Under the pieces are notes generated by a model. That model was not told the origin of the DNA. It made no database searches and saw only the letters and a list, made by a program, of their open reading frames with translations. From Pseudomonas alkylphenolica (GTDB lineage Bacteria > Pseudomonadota > Gammaproteobacteria > Pseudomonadales > Pseudomonadaceae): a DNA stretch of 64,000 bases. The position numbers and the translations under genes are program-made. This document shows positions 56,029 through 64,000 of the stretch, piece by piece; positions within the stretch are counted from its first letter, which is position 1, and the number at the start of each line of letters is the position of its first letter. The stretch is taken from assembly GCF_000746525.1 (NCBI RefSeq), contig NZ_CP009048.1, positions 966,501 through 1,030,500 on the forward strand, read 5' to 3'.

Positions 56029-58764
56029 ATGTTTGCGCCTTTGTTAAAAAAACTTTTTGGAAGCAAGAACGAGCGCGAGGTAAAACGCCTGCTCAAGGCG
56101 GTGCAGTCCGTCAATGCCTTCGAAGAGAAGATGGTGGCCCTCTCGGACGAACAGCTGCGTGCCAAGACCGCAGAGTTCAAAGAGCGCCTGGCCAAAGGCG
56201 AGACCCTCGACCAGCTGCTGCCGGAGGCCTTCGCCGTCGCGCGTGAGGCCGGCAAGCGGGTCATGGGCATGCGCCACTTCGATGTCCAGCTGATCGGCGG
56301 CATGGCCTTGCACGAAGGCACTATCGCAGAAATGCGCACCGGTGAAGGCAAGACCTTGGTCGCAACCCTGGGCGTGTACCTCAATGCACTGTCCGGCAAG
56401 GGTGTGCATGTGGTCACGGTCAACGACTACCTGGCCCGCCGTGACGCCAACTGGATGCGTCCGCTGTACGAATTCCTCGGTCTGAGCGTCGGCGTCGTCA
56501 CGCCGTTCCAGCCGCCGGAAGAAAAGCGCGCTGCCTATGCTGCCGACATCACCTACGGCACCAACAACGAATTCGGTTTCGACTACCTGCGCGACAACAT
56601 GGCGTTCAGCATGGACGAGAAATTCCAGCGCGAGCTGAATTTCGCCGTGATCGACGAAGTCGACTCCATCCTGATCGACGAAGCGCGGACCCCGCTGATC
56701 ATCTCCGGCCAGGCCGAAGACAGCTCCAAGCTGTACATCGAGATCAACAAGCTGATCCCGCGCCTCAAGCAGCACATCGAGGAAGTCGAAGGCGAAGTCA
56801 CCCAGGAAGGTCACTTCAAGATCGACGAGAAGAGCCGCCAGGTCGAGCTCAACGAAGCCGGTCACCAGTTCATCGAAGAGATGCTTGCCCAGGTCGGCCT
56901 GCTGGCCGAGGGCGAGAGCCTCTATTCGGCGCATAACCTGGGTCTGCTGACCCACGTCTATGCCGGCCTGCGCGCACACAAGCTGTTCCATCGCAACGTC
57001 GAGTACATCGTCCAGGACGGTCAGATCCTGCTGATCGACGAGCACACCGGCCGTACCATGCCGGGCCGCCGTCTGTCCGAAGGCCTGCACCAGGCCATCG
57101 AAGCGAAGGAAAACCTGAATATCCAGGCCGAAAGCCAGACCCTGGCGTCGACCACCTTCCAGAACTACTTCCGCCTGTACAACAAGCTGTCCGGCATGAC
57201 CGGTACCGCTGACACCGAAGCCTTCGAGTTCGCCCAGATCTATAACCTCAACGTTATGGTCATTCCGCCGAACAAGCCGCTGGCCCGGAAAGATTTCAAC
57301 GATCTGGTCTACCTGACTGCGGAAGAGAAGTACGCCGCAATCATTGCCGACATCAAGGAAAGCATGGCCCAGGGCCGTCCGGTGCTGGTCGGTACGGCCA
57401 CCATCGAGACCTCTGAGCACATGTCCAACCTGCTCAAGCAGGAAGGCATCGACCACAAGGTACTGAACGCCAAGTACCACGAAAAAGAAGCCGAGATCAT
57501 CGCCCAGGCCGGTCGCCCGGGTGCGTTGACCATCGCTACCAACATGGCCGGTCGTGGTACCGACATCCTCCTGGGCGGTAACTGGGAAGTCGAAGTCGCG
57601 GCCATGGAGAACCCGACGCCCGAGCAGATCGCACAGATCAAGGCCGACTGGCAGAAGCGTCACCAGCAGGTGATTGAATCCGGTGGCCTGCATGTGATCG
57701 CCTCCGAGCGCCATGAATCGCGCCGTATCGACAACCAGCTGCGCGGCCGTGCCGGCCGTCAGGGTGACCCAGGTTCCAGCCGTTTCTACCTGTCGCTGGA
57801 AGACAGCCTGATGCGTATCTTCGCCTCCGATCGGGTGAAGAACTTCATGAAGGCGCTGGGCATGCAGTCCGGCGAGGCCATCGAGCACCGCATGGTCACC
57901 AACGCCATCGAGAAAGCCCAGCGCAAGGTCGAAGGTCGCAACTTCGACATTCGTAAGCAATTGCTCGAATTCGACGACGTGGCCAACGAGCAACGTAAAG
58001 TCATCTACCACATGCGTAACAGCCTGCTGGCAGCCGACAACATTGGTGACACCATCGCCGACTTCCGTCAGGAAGTGCTCGATGCCACCGTCGCTCAGCA
58101 CATTCCACCGCAATCGCTGCCTGAGCAGTGGGACGTGGCCGGTCTGGAAGCTGCGCTGGCCAGCGACTTCGGCGTGAAACTGCCGATTCAGCAGTGGCTC
58201 GACGAAGACGATCACCTGTACGAAGAAACCCTGCGCGAGAAGCTCATGACCGAGCTGCTGGCGGCCTACAACGAGAAGGAAGAGCAGGCCAGCGCCGAAG
58301 CCCTGCGCACCTTCGAGAAGCAGATTCTGCTGCGCGTACTGGACGATCTGTGGAAAGACCACCTGTCGACCATGGACCACCTGCGTCACGGTATCCACCT
58401 GCGTGGCTATGCCCAGAAGAACCCGAAGCAGGAGTATAAGCGCGAGTCGTTCAACCTGTTCCAGGAACTGCTCGATTCGATCAAGCGCGATACCATCCGC
58501 GTGCTCTCGCACGTTCAGGTGCGCCGCGAAGATCCTGCCGAAGAGGAAGCCCGTCTGCGCCGCGAGGCCGAGGAGCTGGCTGCGCGCATGCAGTTCCAGC
58601 ACGCTGCAGCCCCGGGCCTGGAGCACACCGAGGAGCAGGAGGAGGGCGCTGATGTCGCCGTCGCCGCTGCCCCGGTGCGCAACGAGCAGAAGCTGGGCCG
58701 GAACGAACTGTGCTGGTGCGGTTCGGGCAAGAAGTTCAAGCACTGCCACGGTCAGATCAACTAA
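56029..58764 (+). CDS. secA: SecA, preprotein translocase ATPase
   Basis: The 911-residue motor protein has Walker A MRTGEGKT (102-109), the DEAD-like [17 protein letters not shown], helicase motifs of NBD2 ([10 protein letters not shown]), and a C-terminal zinc site C895-x-C897...C906-H907 that binds SecB. It drives Sec-dependent export at the inner membrane. The ATG at 56029 ([13 protein letters not shown]) is the family start; an upstream open frame is rejected. The 284-bp gap before it holds a possible -10 box (TAGAAT at 55940) but no secM-like gene. Confidence 0.97.
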   Translation: MFAPLLKKLFGSKNEREVKRLLKAVQSVNAFEEKMVALSDEQLRAKTAEFKERLAKGETLDQLLPEAFAVAREAGKRVMGMRHFDVQLIGGMALHEGTIAEMRTGEGKTLVATLGVYLNALSGKGVHVVTVNDYLARRDANWMRPLYEFLGLSVGVVTPFQPPEEKRAAYAADITYGTNNEFGFDYLRDNMAFSMDEKFQRELNFAVIDEVDSILIDEARTPLIISGQAEDSSKLYIEINKLIPRLKQHIEEVEGEVTQEGHFKIDEKSRQVELNEAGHQFIEEMLAQVGLLAEGESLYSAHNLGLLTHVYAGLRAHKLFHRNVEYIVQDGQILLIDEHTGRTMPGRRLSEGLHQAIEAKENLNIQAESQTLASTTFQNYFRLYNKLSGMTGTADTEAFEFAQIYNLNVMVIPPNKPLARKDFNDLVYLTAEEKYAAIIADIKESMAQGRPVLVGTATIETSEHMSNLLKQEGIDHKVLNAKYHEKEAEIIAQAGRPGALTIATNMAGRGTDILLGGNWEVEVAAMENPTPEQIAQIKADWQKRHQQVIESGGLHVIASERHESRRIDNQLRGRAGRQGDPGSSRFYLSLEDSLMRIFASDRVKNFMKALGMQSGEAIEHRMVTNAIEKAQRKVEGRNFDIRKQLLEFDDVANEQRKVIYHMRNSLLAADNIGDTIADFRQEVLDATVAQHIPPQSLPEQWDVAGLEAALASDFGVKLPIQQWLDEDDHLYEETLREKLMTELLAAYNEKEEQASAEALRTFEKQILLRVLDDLWKDHLSTMDHLRHGIHLRGYAQKNPKQEYKRESFNLFQELLDSIKRDTIRVLSHVQVRREDPAEEEARLRREAEELAARMQFQHAAAPGLEHTEEQEEGADVAVAAAPVRNEQKLGRNELCWCGSGKKFKHCHGQIN

Positions 58765-58794
58765 CCTCGTCTGCCCGGCAGTCCGCTGATCCAC

Positions 58795-58838
58795 GAACAC
58801 CACGCCGCGACCGGTCCTGTACCGTCGCGGCGTTGTTC
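58795..58838 (+). terminator. Large hairpin between secA and argJ, possible terminator
   Basis: ACGCCGCGAC-CGGT pairs with ACCG-TCGCGGCGT with one bulge, extended by GAAC/GTTC ends. No real T-run follows, so it may be an attenuating or mRNA-end structure rather than a strong terminator. Confidence 0.5.
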
Positions 58839-58891
58839 CATCTCAAGCACCGGCCTATTCGACCCGGTGTATTTTTTCTAGGAGCGCTTAC

Positions 58892-60109
58892 ATGGCTGTT
58901 GGTCTTGGTCCTTTGCCAACGTTGCACCCGGTTCCAGGTTTTGAACTCGGCATCGCCTCAGCGGGTATCAAGCGCCCGGGGCGCAAGGACGTGGTCGTCA
59001 TGCGCTGCGCCGAAGGCTCCAGCGTCGCCGGTGTGTTCACCCTCAATGCCTTTTGCGCAGCACCGGTTATCCTTGCCAAGCAGCGCGTACAGGGCACCGT
59101 GCGCTACCTGCTGACCAACACTGGCAATGCCAACGCCGGTACCGGCGCTCCGGGCCTGGCTGCCGCTGAGCGCACCTGCGCCAGGCTGGCCGAGCTGACC
59201 GGCGTCGATGCCAGTGCCGTACTGCCATTCTCCACCGGTGTCATCGGCGAGCCGCTGCCCGTCGAGAAGATCGAAGGTGCGCTGCAGGCCGCGCTGGACG
59301 ATCTGTCGGAAAACAACTGGGCTGCCGCCGCTACCGGCATCATGACCACCGACACCCTGCCAAAGGGCGCCAGCCGTCAGTTCCAGCATGACGGCGTGAC
59401 CATCACCGTCACCGGTATCAGCAAGGGCGCCGGGATGATCCGGCCGAACATGGCGACCATGCTCGGTTACATCGCCACCGACGCCAAGGTTGCACCCGCA
59501 GTCCTCAAGGACCTGATGCTCGATGGCGCCAACAAGTCGTTCAACCGCATCACCATCGATGGCGATACCTCGACCAACGATTGCTGCATGCTGATCGCCA
59601 CCGGCAAAGCGGATGTCGCGCAAGTCACCGAGGCCAGCGGTCCACTGTTCGAAGCACTGAAAAAAGCGGTGTTCGAGGTGTGCATGGAAGTGGCCCAGGC
59701 CATCGTTCGTGACGGTGAAGGCGCGACCAAATTCGTTACCGTCGAAGTCAATGGCGGCGGCAACCACCAGGAATGCCTGGACGTCGGCTACGCCGTGGCT
59801 CACTCGCCACTGATCAAGACCGCGCTGTTCGCTTCCGACCCGAACTGGGGCCGCATCCTGGCGGCTGTTGGCCGTGCCGGTGTGCCTGAGCTGGACGTCA
59901 GCCTGATCGATGTTTACCTGGGTGATGTCTGCATCGCCAGTAAAGGCGGCCGCAGTGCCACCTACACTGAGGCGCAGGGCGCGGCGGTGATGGCCGAAGA
60001 GGAAATCACCATCCGTATCGAGCTGGGCCGTGGCCAGTGCAGCGAAACCATCTGGACCACCGACCTGTCCCACGAGTACGTGAAGATCAACGCCGAATAC
60101 CGTACCTGA
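58892..60109 (+). CDS. argJ: ArgJ, glutamate N-acetyltransferase (and N-acetylglutamate synthase)
   Basis: The 405-residue OAT-family enzyme self-cleaves before Thr189 in NMATMLGYIA, the catalytic nucleophile. It moves the acetyl group from N-acetylornithine to glutamate in the cyclic arginine pathway; bifunctional versions also use acetyl-CoA. TAGGAG lies upstream of the ATG. It sits between secA and a glutathione transferase gene, as in other pseudomonads, and is followed by REP pair 9. Confidence 0.96.
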   Translation: MAVGLGPLPTLHPVPGFELGIASAGIKRPGRKDVVVMRCAEGSSVAGVFTLNAFCAAPVILAKQRVQGTVRYLLTNTGNANAGTGAPGLAAAERTCARLAELTGVDASAVLPFSTGVIGEPLPVEKIEGALQAALDDLSENNWAAAATGIMTTDTLPKGASRQFQHDGVTITVTGISKGAGMIRPNMATMLGYIATDAKVAPAVLKDLMLDGANKSFNRITIDGDTSTNDCCMLIATGKADVAQVTEASGPLFEALKKAVFEVCMEVAQAIVRDGEGATKFVTVEVNGGGNHQECLDVGYAVAHSPLIKTALFASDPNWGRILAAVGRAGVPELDVSLIDVYLGDVCIASKGGRSATYTEAQGAAVMAEEEITIRIELGRGQCSETIWTTDLSHEYVKINAEYRT

Positions 60110-60113
60110 CCTT

Positions 60114-60196
60114 ATCGCGGGGCAAGCCCGCTCCCACAGGTGGGAGCAACTGTCTTGACAGCAGCCTCTCCGGTGGGAGCGGGCTTGCCCCGCGAT
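60114..60196. repeat. REP pair 9 (inward, long loop)
   Basis: The units at 60115-60137 and 60173-60195 are separated by 35 nt, the longest loop here. The loop contains a partial extra copy (GTGGGAGC at 60140) and a small hairpin CTGTC-TT-GACAG (60150-60161). It starts 5 bp after the argJ stop and ends just before the GST gene's ribosome site. Confidence 0.93.
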
Positions 60197-60218
60197 AGTC
60201 CCTTGATGGAGCCGAACC

Positions 60219-60851
60219 ATGAGTTACCACCTGATCATCGGCGACAAGCTGTACTCCTCCTGGTCGCTGCGCGCCGCCCTGGCCCTTGAGCTGGCCGGCG
60301 CTACCTATGAAGAAACCCTGATCAAGCTCAACCAGCCCGACACCCGTGCGCGGCTGCTGGAGCACTCCCCGACGGCCAAAGTGCCATTGCTCAAGTGCGA
60401 GCACGGCATCATCGCCGACTCCCTGGCCATCGCCGAATACCTGGCCGAGCGTCATCCACAAGCCAACCTGTGGCCGACCGACGTTGCCGCCCGCGCCCAG
60501 GCACGCTCTGCCTGCGCGCAGATGCACAGCGGCTTCTTCGCCCTGCGCGGCAACATGCCGTTCGACCTGTCTCGCGATCAAGCGCTGGAGAACATGCCGC
60601 TGGACGTGCAGGTCGATATCGATCGCATCGTCGCGCTATGGTCCGAATGCCGTCTGGCCGCCAAAGAAACCGGTCCGTTCCTGTTCGGCACGCCGAGCCT
60701 GGCGGATGCTTTCTTCGCCCCTGTCGCGGTACGCCTGCGTACCTACCGGGTGGAAGTGCCTGCACAAGCGGCAGCCTATATCGAGACTATCTACCAGTGG
60801 CCAGCCTTTCAGGCCTGGCAAAAAGCTGGCCTGGCGGAGCGTGAAGGGTGA
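60219..60851 (+). CDS. Glutathione S-transferase family protein
   Basis: The 210-residue cytosolic GST has an N-terminal thioredoxin-fold domain (LYSSWSLRAALALELAGATYEE, with serines at the glutathione-activating position, and the cis-Pro segment AKVPLL) and a helical C-terminal domain. The acceptor substrate is unknown. Its TGA overlaps the start of the Nudix gene, so the two are translationally coupled. Confidence 0.9.
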   Translation: MSYHLIIGDKLYSSWSLRAALALELAGATYEETLIKLNQPDTRARLLEHSPTAKVPLLKCEHGIIADSLAIAEYLAERHPQANLWPTDVAARAQARSACAQMHSGFFALRGNMPFDLSRDQALENMPLDVQVDIDRIVALWSECRLAAKETGPFLFGTPSLADAFFAPVAVRLRTYRVEVPAQAAAYIETIYQWPAFQAWQKAGLAEREG

Positions 60852-61792
60852 AACGCATACATGTAGCCGCAGCGGTCATTCGCGGTGCGGATGGCCGAAT
60901 CCTGATTGCCCGTCGCGCCGATACCCAGCATCAAGGTGGTCTGTGGGAGTTTCCGGGCGGCAAGGTCGAGGATGGCGAGGCGGTTGATAGCGCCCTGGCC
61001 CGGGAGTTGAACGAAGAGCTGGGCATCGTCGTGACTGCCGCGCGGCCGTTGATCAAGATCCACCACGACTACCCGGACAAGCAGGTGTTGCTGGATGTCT
61101 GGGAAGTCAGTGGTTTTACCGGTGAGCCCCATGGCGCCGAAGGCCAGCCGCTGGCCTGGGTGACGGCGCGTGAACTGCCGCAGTATGACTTCCCCGAGGC
61201 CAATCGGCCGATCGTCGCCGCGGCACGCTTGCCGGGTGAATACCTGATTACCCCGGAAGGCCTGGAAGTCCCGCAGATGTTGCGCGGAATTCAGAAGGCC
61301 ATTGCTGGCGGGATCAAGCTGGTGCAACTGCGCGCCCCGAACATGTACGACCCCAAGTACCGTGACGTGGCGGTGGACGCTGTAGGCCTGTGCGCCGGCA
61401 AGGCGCAGTTGATGCTCAAGGGGCCGCTGGAATGGCTGGGTGATTTCCCCTCTGCGGGCTGGCACCTGACCTCGGAGCAATTGCGCAAGTACGCCAGCAA
61501 AGGCCGGCCGTTTCCGACGGAGCGCTGGTTGGCGGCGTCGTGTCATAACGCTGAAGAGCTGGCACTGGCCGAACAGATGGGGGTGGATTTCGTCACCTTG
61601 TCGCCGGTGCAGGCGACCCAGACTCATCCTGAGGCGCAGCCGCTTGGCTGGGAGCAGGCACAGCAGTTGATCGAAGGCTTCAGCAAACCGGTGTATCTGC
61701 TGGGTGGTGTGGGTGCTGCCGAGCGCGAGAAGGCCTGGCTGCATGGCGCTCAGGGTGTGGCGGGGATTCGCGCATTCTGGCCTGAGGTCTGA
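60848..61792 (+). CDS. Nudix hydrolase (MutT-like) fused to a ThiE-like domain
   Basis: This is a 314-residue two-domain protein. Residues 1-125 are a MutT-type Nudix domain with the box GKVEDGEAVDSALARELNEE (38-57), expected to hydrolyse oxidised dGTP. From about residue 130 a TIM-barrel-like ThiE domain follows (RGIQKAIAGGIKLVQLRAPN; VDFVTLSPVQATQTHPEAQP; VYLLGGVG). The same fusion is known in pseudomonads; whether the ThiE half has thiamine-phosphate synthase activity is unclear. It starts at GTG 60848 in the GST stop. Confidence 0.92.
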   Translation: MKRIHVAAAVIRGADGRILIARRADTQHQGGLWEFPGGKVEDGEAVDSALARELNEELGIVVTAARPLIKIHHDYPDKQVLLDVWEVSGFTGEPHGAEGQPLAWVTARELPQYDFPEANRPIVAAARLPGEYLITPEGLEVPQMLRGIQKAIAGGIKLVQLRAPNMYDPKYRDVAVDAVGLCAGKAQLMLKGPLEWLGDFPSAGWHLTSEQLRKYASKGRPFPTERWLAASCHNAEELALAEQMGVDFVTLSPVQATQTHPEAQPLGWEQAQQLIEGFSKPVYLLGGVGAAEREKAWLHGAQGVAGIRAFWPEV

Positions 61793-61796
61793 ATCC

Positions 61797-61855
61797 ATCG
61801 CGGGGCAAGCCCGCTCCCACAGTTCCAAGCAGTGGGAGCGGGCTTGCCCCGCGAT
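61797..61855. repeat. REP pair 10 (inward-facing units)
   Basis: The units at 61798-61820 and 61832-61854 are inverted around 11 nt. The pair fills the convergent gap between the Nudix/ThiE gene (4 bp away) and the adenosyltransferase gene (5 bp away). Confidence 0.95.
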
Positions 61856-61860
61856 GGCCC

Positions 61861-62427
61861 TTACGGTTTCGCCGCTGCCTGCCAAAGCACTTCAGCTACT
61901 CCCTGACGCCGGCCGATCAAGCGCGCCGCCACAAACAGCAAATCCGACAACCGGTTGATATATGCCAACCCAACCCCAGCCAGCGGCTCGACACTGTTCA
62001 GTTGCTGACAGCGCCGTTCGGCACTGCGTGCCAGGCTGCGGCACACATGGGCTTGAGCAATCAGCGCAGAGCCACTGGGCAGGATGAAATTCTCAAGCGG
62101 TCCCAGCTCCTCGTTCCAGCGGTCGATAGCCGCTTCCAGGCGTTCCACTTCCGCCGCGTTCAGTGCCTGATAACTGGGCATAGCCAGCTCGCCACCGAGA
62201 TCGAACAAGCGGTGTTGGCAGGGCGCCAGAACCTCGATCACTTCTTCCAGCTTGTGCTCGGCCAATCCGGCCAGCAGCAGCCCCAACTGGCTGTTAAGGC
62301 TGTCGACCTCACCAATGGCCTCGATCCGTGGATGATCCTTGGGCACCCGACGGCCGTCACCCAGGCCGGTTTCGCCTTTGTCGCCGGTACGGGTGTAGAT
62401 CTTCGACAAGCGAAAGCCCATGTTCAT
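61861..62427 (-). CDS. PduO-type cob(I)yrinic acid a,c-diamide adenosyltransferase
   Basis: The 188-residue PduO-family ATP:cob(I)alamin adenosyltransferase has the ATP-binding N-terminal KIYTRTGDKGETGLGDG and the conserved CRSLARSAERRCQQL helix. It makes adenosylcobalamin from reduced cobalamin and ATP in the cytoplasm. The start overlaps the upstream kinase stop by 4 bp, which couples the two genes by translation. ATG codons at residues 1 and 3 are both possible starts. Confidence 0.93.
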   Translation of the reverse strand: MNMGFRLSKIYTRTGDKGETGLGDGRRVPKDHPRIEAIGEVDSLNSQLGLLLAGLAEHKLEEVIEVLAPCQHRLFDLGGELAMPSYQALNAAEVERLEAAIDRWNEELGPLENFILPSGSALIAQAHVCRSLARSAERRCQQLNSVEPLAGVGLAYINRLSDLLFVAARLIGRRQGVAEVLWQAAAKP

Positions 62428-64000
62428 GACTCCATTTTGTGGGGCTCGACCGCGGTCGGCGAGCTGTTGGCCAGTGGCAGGCGCAAGGTAAAGCAGGTGC
62501 CTTGCCCCGGTGCCGATTGCACCTCCATCTGGCCCTTGTGGTTGTTGGTGATGATGAAATACGACACCGACAGGCCCAGGCCGGTGCCCTGGCCGATTTC
62601 CTTGGTGGTGAAGAACGGCTCGAAGGTGCGTTTACGCACCGCTTCCGGCATGCCGACACCGTTGTCTTCCACTTGAATCTCCGCCCAGGGCGGATTGAGC
62701 CGGGTGCGCAGGATGATGCGCCCCGGCTCGCTGTCGTCTTCACGCAGGTGGATGGCTTGGGCGGCGTTCTTTAGCAGGTTGAGCAGTACTTGTTCGAGTT
62801 CGTTCGCGGTGCATGGCACCGGTCCCAGGTTGGGATCGAACTGACGGATGATGGCCTGGCCCTTGAAGTCGAAGCCGATGGTCAGGTCGAAATCGTTGCC
62901 AGCAATCTCCACCGCCTGGTCGATCAGCGCCGGCAAGTCGCAGGGGGCCAGCTGGCGGTTGCTGCGCCGGCTGAAACTGAGCATATGGGTGACGATCTTG
63001 GCGGCGCGGGCCCCGGCCTGCTGGATGCCGTCCAGCAGTTGCGGCACTTCGCGGCTTTCCAGGTAGCGGTTGACGATGGGCAGGTCGATGCCAAGTTCGC
63101 TGGCCTGCTCCTGGTTCTTCGCCAGGTCCGGTGACAGGCGCCGGCGAATATTTTGCACGTTGTGCAGGATCGCTCCCAGCGGGTTGTTGATTTCATGGGC
63201 CATGCCAGCGGCCAGGCCGCCAACCGAGAGCATCTTCTCCGACTGCACCATCATCTCTTCCAGGGACAGGCGCTGGGTGATGTCGTCGATACGGATAACC
63301 ACGCCGCGTCCGCCGCCGCCCATCAATGGATAGAACGTCAGGGCGTAATGCCGGGCATCGTCGTCTTTGGTCCAGGTCACCCGTTCGATCTTCGCCACCC
63401 GGTGTTTCTCGACACTTTCCTTGAGCTGCGGCAGGAACGGCTTGAGCGGCTCGAAGGCGAGGAAGATCGGCTGGTTCAGTGCTTCGTCCAGCGGCGTGCC
63501 GGACAGGGCGCTGGCTTCCTGATTCCACTGGGTCACGTAGAGTTGTTCGTCGAGGGCGATCAATGCCGAGGGCATGGAGTCGATGATGCTGTTGAGGTAG
63601 TTCTGAAAGCCGGTGAGCTTCTTCTCGATCTTGCTACGAACCTGGACTTCCAGCTCGAGCTTGCGGTTGGTATGGCGGGTTTCCTCGGCCAGGCCCTGAG
63701 CCTGGTCATAGGCATCCTGAAACTCGTCACGGGCGCGCTTGAGCTGCTGTTCACGCGCTTCAATGCGCGTGAGCATGGTATTGAAGGCTTCGGCCAGGCT
63801 GCCGATTTCATCGTCGTTGCCGCGTTGGGCGCGCAGGGAGTAGTTTTCCTCGCGGGTAACCTGGCGTGACAGTTGTTCGAGCTGGTTGATCGGCTGGGTA
63901 ATCAGGCGCTTGATCTGCCGGGCGATGATCATCCACAACAGGATACTGAACACCAGGATGCCCAGACTGGCGGTGAGAATACCGGTGTAGAAGGCCATCG
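62424..64000 (-). CDS. Membrane sensor histidine kinase (partial, cut by the window edge)
   Basis: At least 525 residues of a sensor kinase are visible. In order: a membrane segment (FYTGILTASLGILVFSILLW), a HAMP domain, a coiled-coil stretch, a PAS domain (FQNYLNSIIDSMPSALIALD), a HisKA domain with phospho-acceptor His in GMAHEINNPLGAIL, and an ATPase domain with N box LEQVLLNLLKNAAQAI, DNGVGMPE and GTGLGLS. The N-terminus, including any periplasmic sensor and the true start, lies to the right of the window. The stimulus and response regulator are not visible. Confidence 0.9.
   Translation of the reverse strand, partial: MAFYTGILTASLGILVFSILLWMIIARQIKRLITQPINQLEQLSRQVTREENYSLRAQRGNDDEIGSLAEAFNTMLTRIEAREQQLKRARDEFQDAYDQAQGLAEETRHTNRKLELEVQVRSKIEKKLTGFQNYLNSIIDSMPSALIALDEQLYVTQWNQEASALSGTPLDEALNQPIFLAFEPLKPFLPQLKESVEKHRVAKIERVTWTKDDDARHYALTFYPLMGGGGRGVVIRIDDITQRLSLEEMMVQSEKMLSVGGLAAGMAHEINNPLGAILHNVQNIRRRLSPDLAKNQEQASELGIDLPIVNRYLESREVPQLLDGIQQAGARAAKIVTHMLSFSRRSNRQLAPCDLPALIDQAVEIAGNDFDLTIGFDFKGQAIIRQFDPNLGPVPCTANELEQVLLNLLKNAAQAIHLREDDSEPGRIILRTRLNPPWAEIQVEDNGVGMPEAVRKRTFEPFFTTKEIGQGTGLGLSVSYFIITNNHKGQMEVQSAPGQGTCFTLRLPLANSSPTAVEPHKMES

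Noticed and set aside
56044..58803. A 919-codon open frame antisense to secA, and similar long antisense frames over ftsA-ftsZ (51591-54062), ftsI (38884-40791), cysNC (13818-15581) and rhlB (3851-5326).
   Set aside because: In GC-rich DNA the antisense frame of a real gene rarely meets stop codons. The predicted proteins are compositionally odd, show no recognisable domain, and the opposite strand encodes full-length essential proteins with intact motifs.

Overview
The window is a stretch of Pseudomonas chromosome, most like the P. putida group. It is GC-rich and densely coding. The gene order aapJQMP-algW-nif3-cysD-cysNC-mdeRAB-trpS-zapE-rplM-rpsI-petABC-sspAB-gmhA-yraN-lpoA-rsmI-rnpB-mraZ-dcw-lpxC-secA-argJ matches what I know of P. 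putida-type genomes. All coding regions look intact except a sensor kinase cut off by the right edge. I see no transposase, integrase, phage gene, CRISPR array, tRNA or rRNA.

Layout: (1) 0.1-3.7 kb is a D-arginine catabolism locus: an amino-acid binding protein facing dauR, dauA and dauB. (2) 3.8-10.5 kb holds the RNA helicase rhlB, a carboxylesterase, and the general L-amino-acid ABC transporter aapJQMP behind a good sigma-54 promoter match. (3) 10.6-15.8 kb holds the periplasmic protease algW, a Nif3-like protein, and the sulfate-activation operon cysD-cysNC. (4) 15.9-20.4 kb is the methionine-degradation locus: the Lrp-type regulator mdeR facing the methionine gamma-lyase mdeA and the E1-type dehydrogenase mdeB. 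(5) 20.5-26.6 kb holds zapG, a hydrolase, trpS, zapE, a GlxA-type regulator and an aldo/keto reductase. (6) 26.8-31.7 kb holds ribosomal proteins L13 and S9, the cytochrome bc1 complex petABC, and sspA-sspB. (7) 31.8-36.6 kb is an envelope cluster (two lipoproteins, gmhA, yraN, lpoA) divergent from rsmI, followed by RNase P RNA. (8) 37.3-55.1 kb is the complete division and cell-wall (dcw) cluster from mraZ to ftsZ, then lpxC, all on the plus strand with mostly overlapping genes. (9) 55.2-64 kb holds dciA, secA, argJ, a glutathione transferase, a Nudix/ThiE-like fusion, a cobalamin adenosyltransferase and a truncated histidine kinase.

Ten paired REP palindromes punctuate the gene ends, six of them at convergent junctions. 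Eight pairs have the two units facing inward. Two have the opposite arrangement and share a partly conserved 24-nt spacer. Sulfur and amino-acid themes recur: D-arginine, general amino acids, sulfate activation and methionine breakdown.

This is mostly conserved core genome, and I found no convincing new multi-gene system. The best leads are non-coding: the REP arrangement, the sigma-54 site before aapJ, the three 10-bp-spaced MraZ-type repeats before mraZ, the tandem repeat and palindrome before petA, and a palindrome over the rplM -35 box. Protein-level curiosities are a YegP-like tail on TrpS, an alanine in the MurD P-loop, and a GmhA-like enzyme in the DiaA genomic position.
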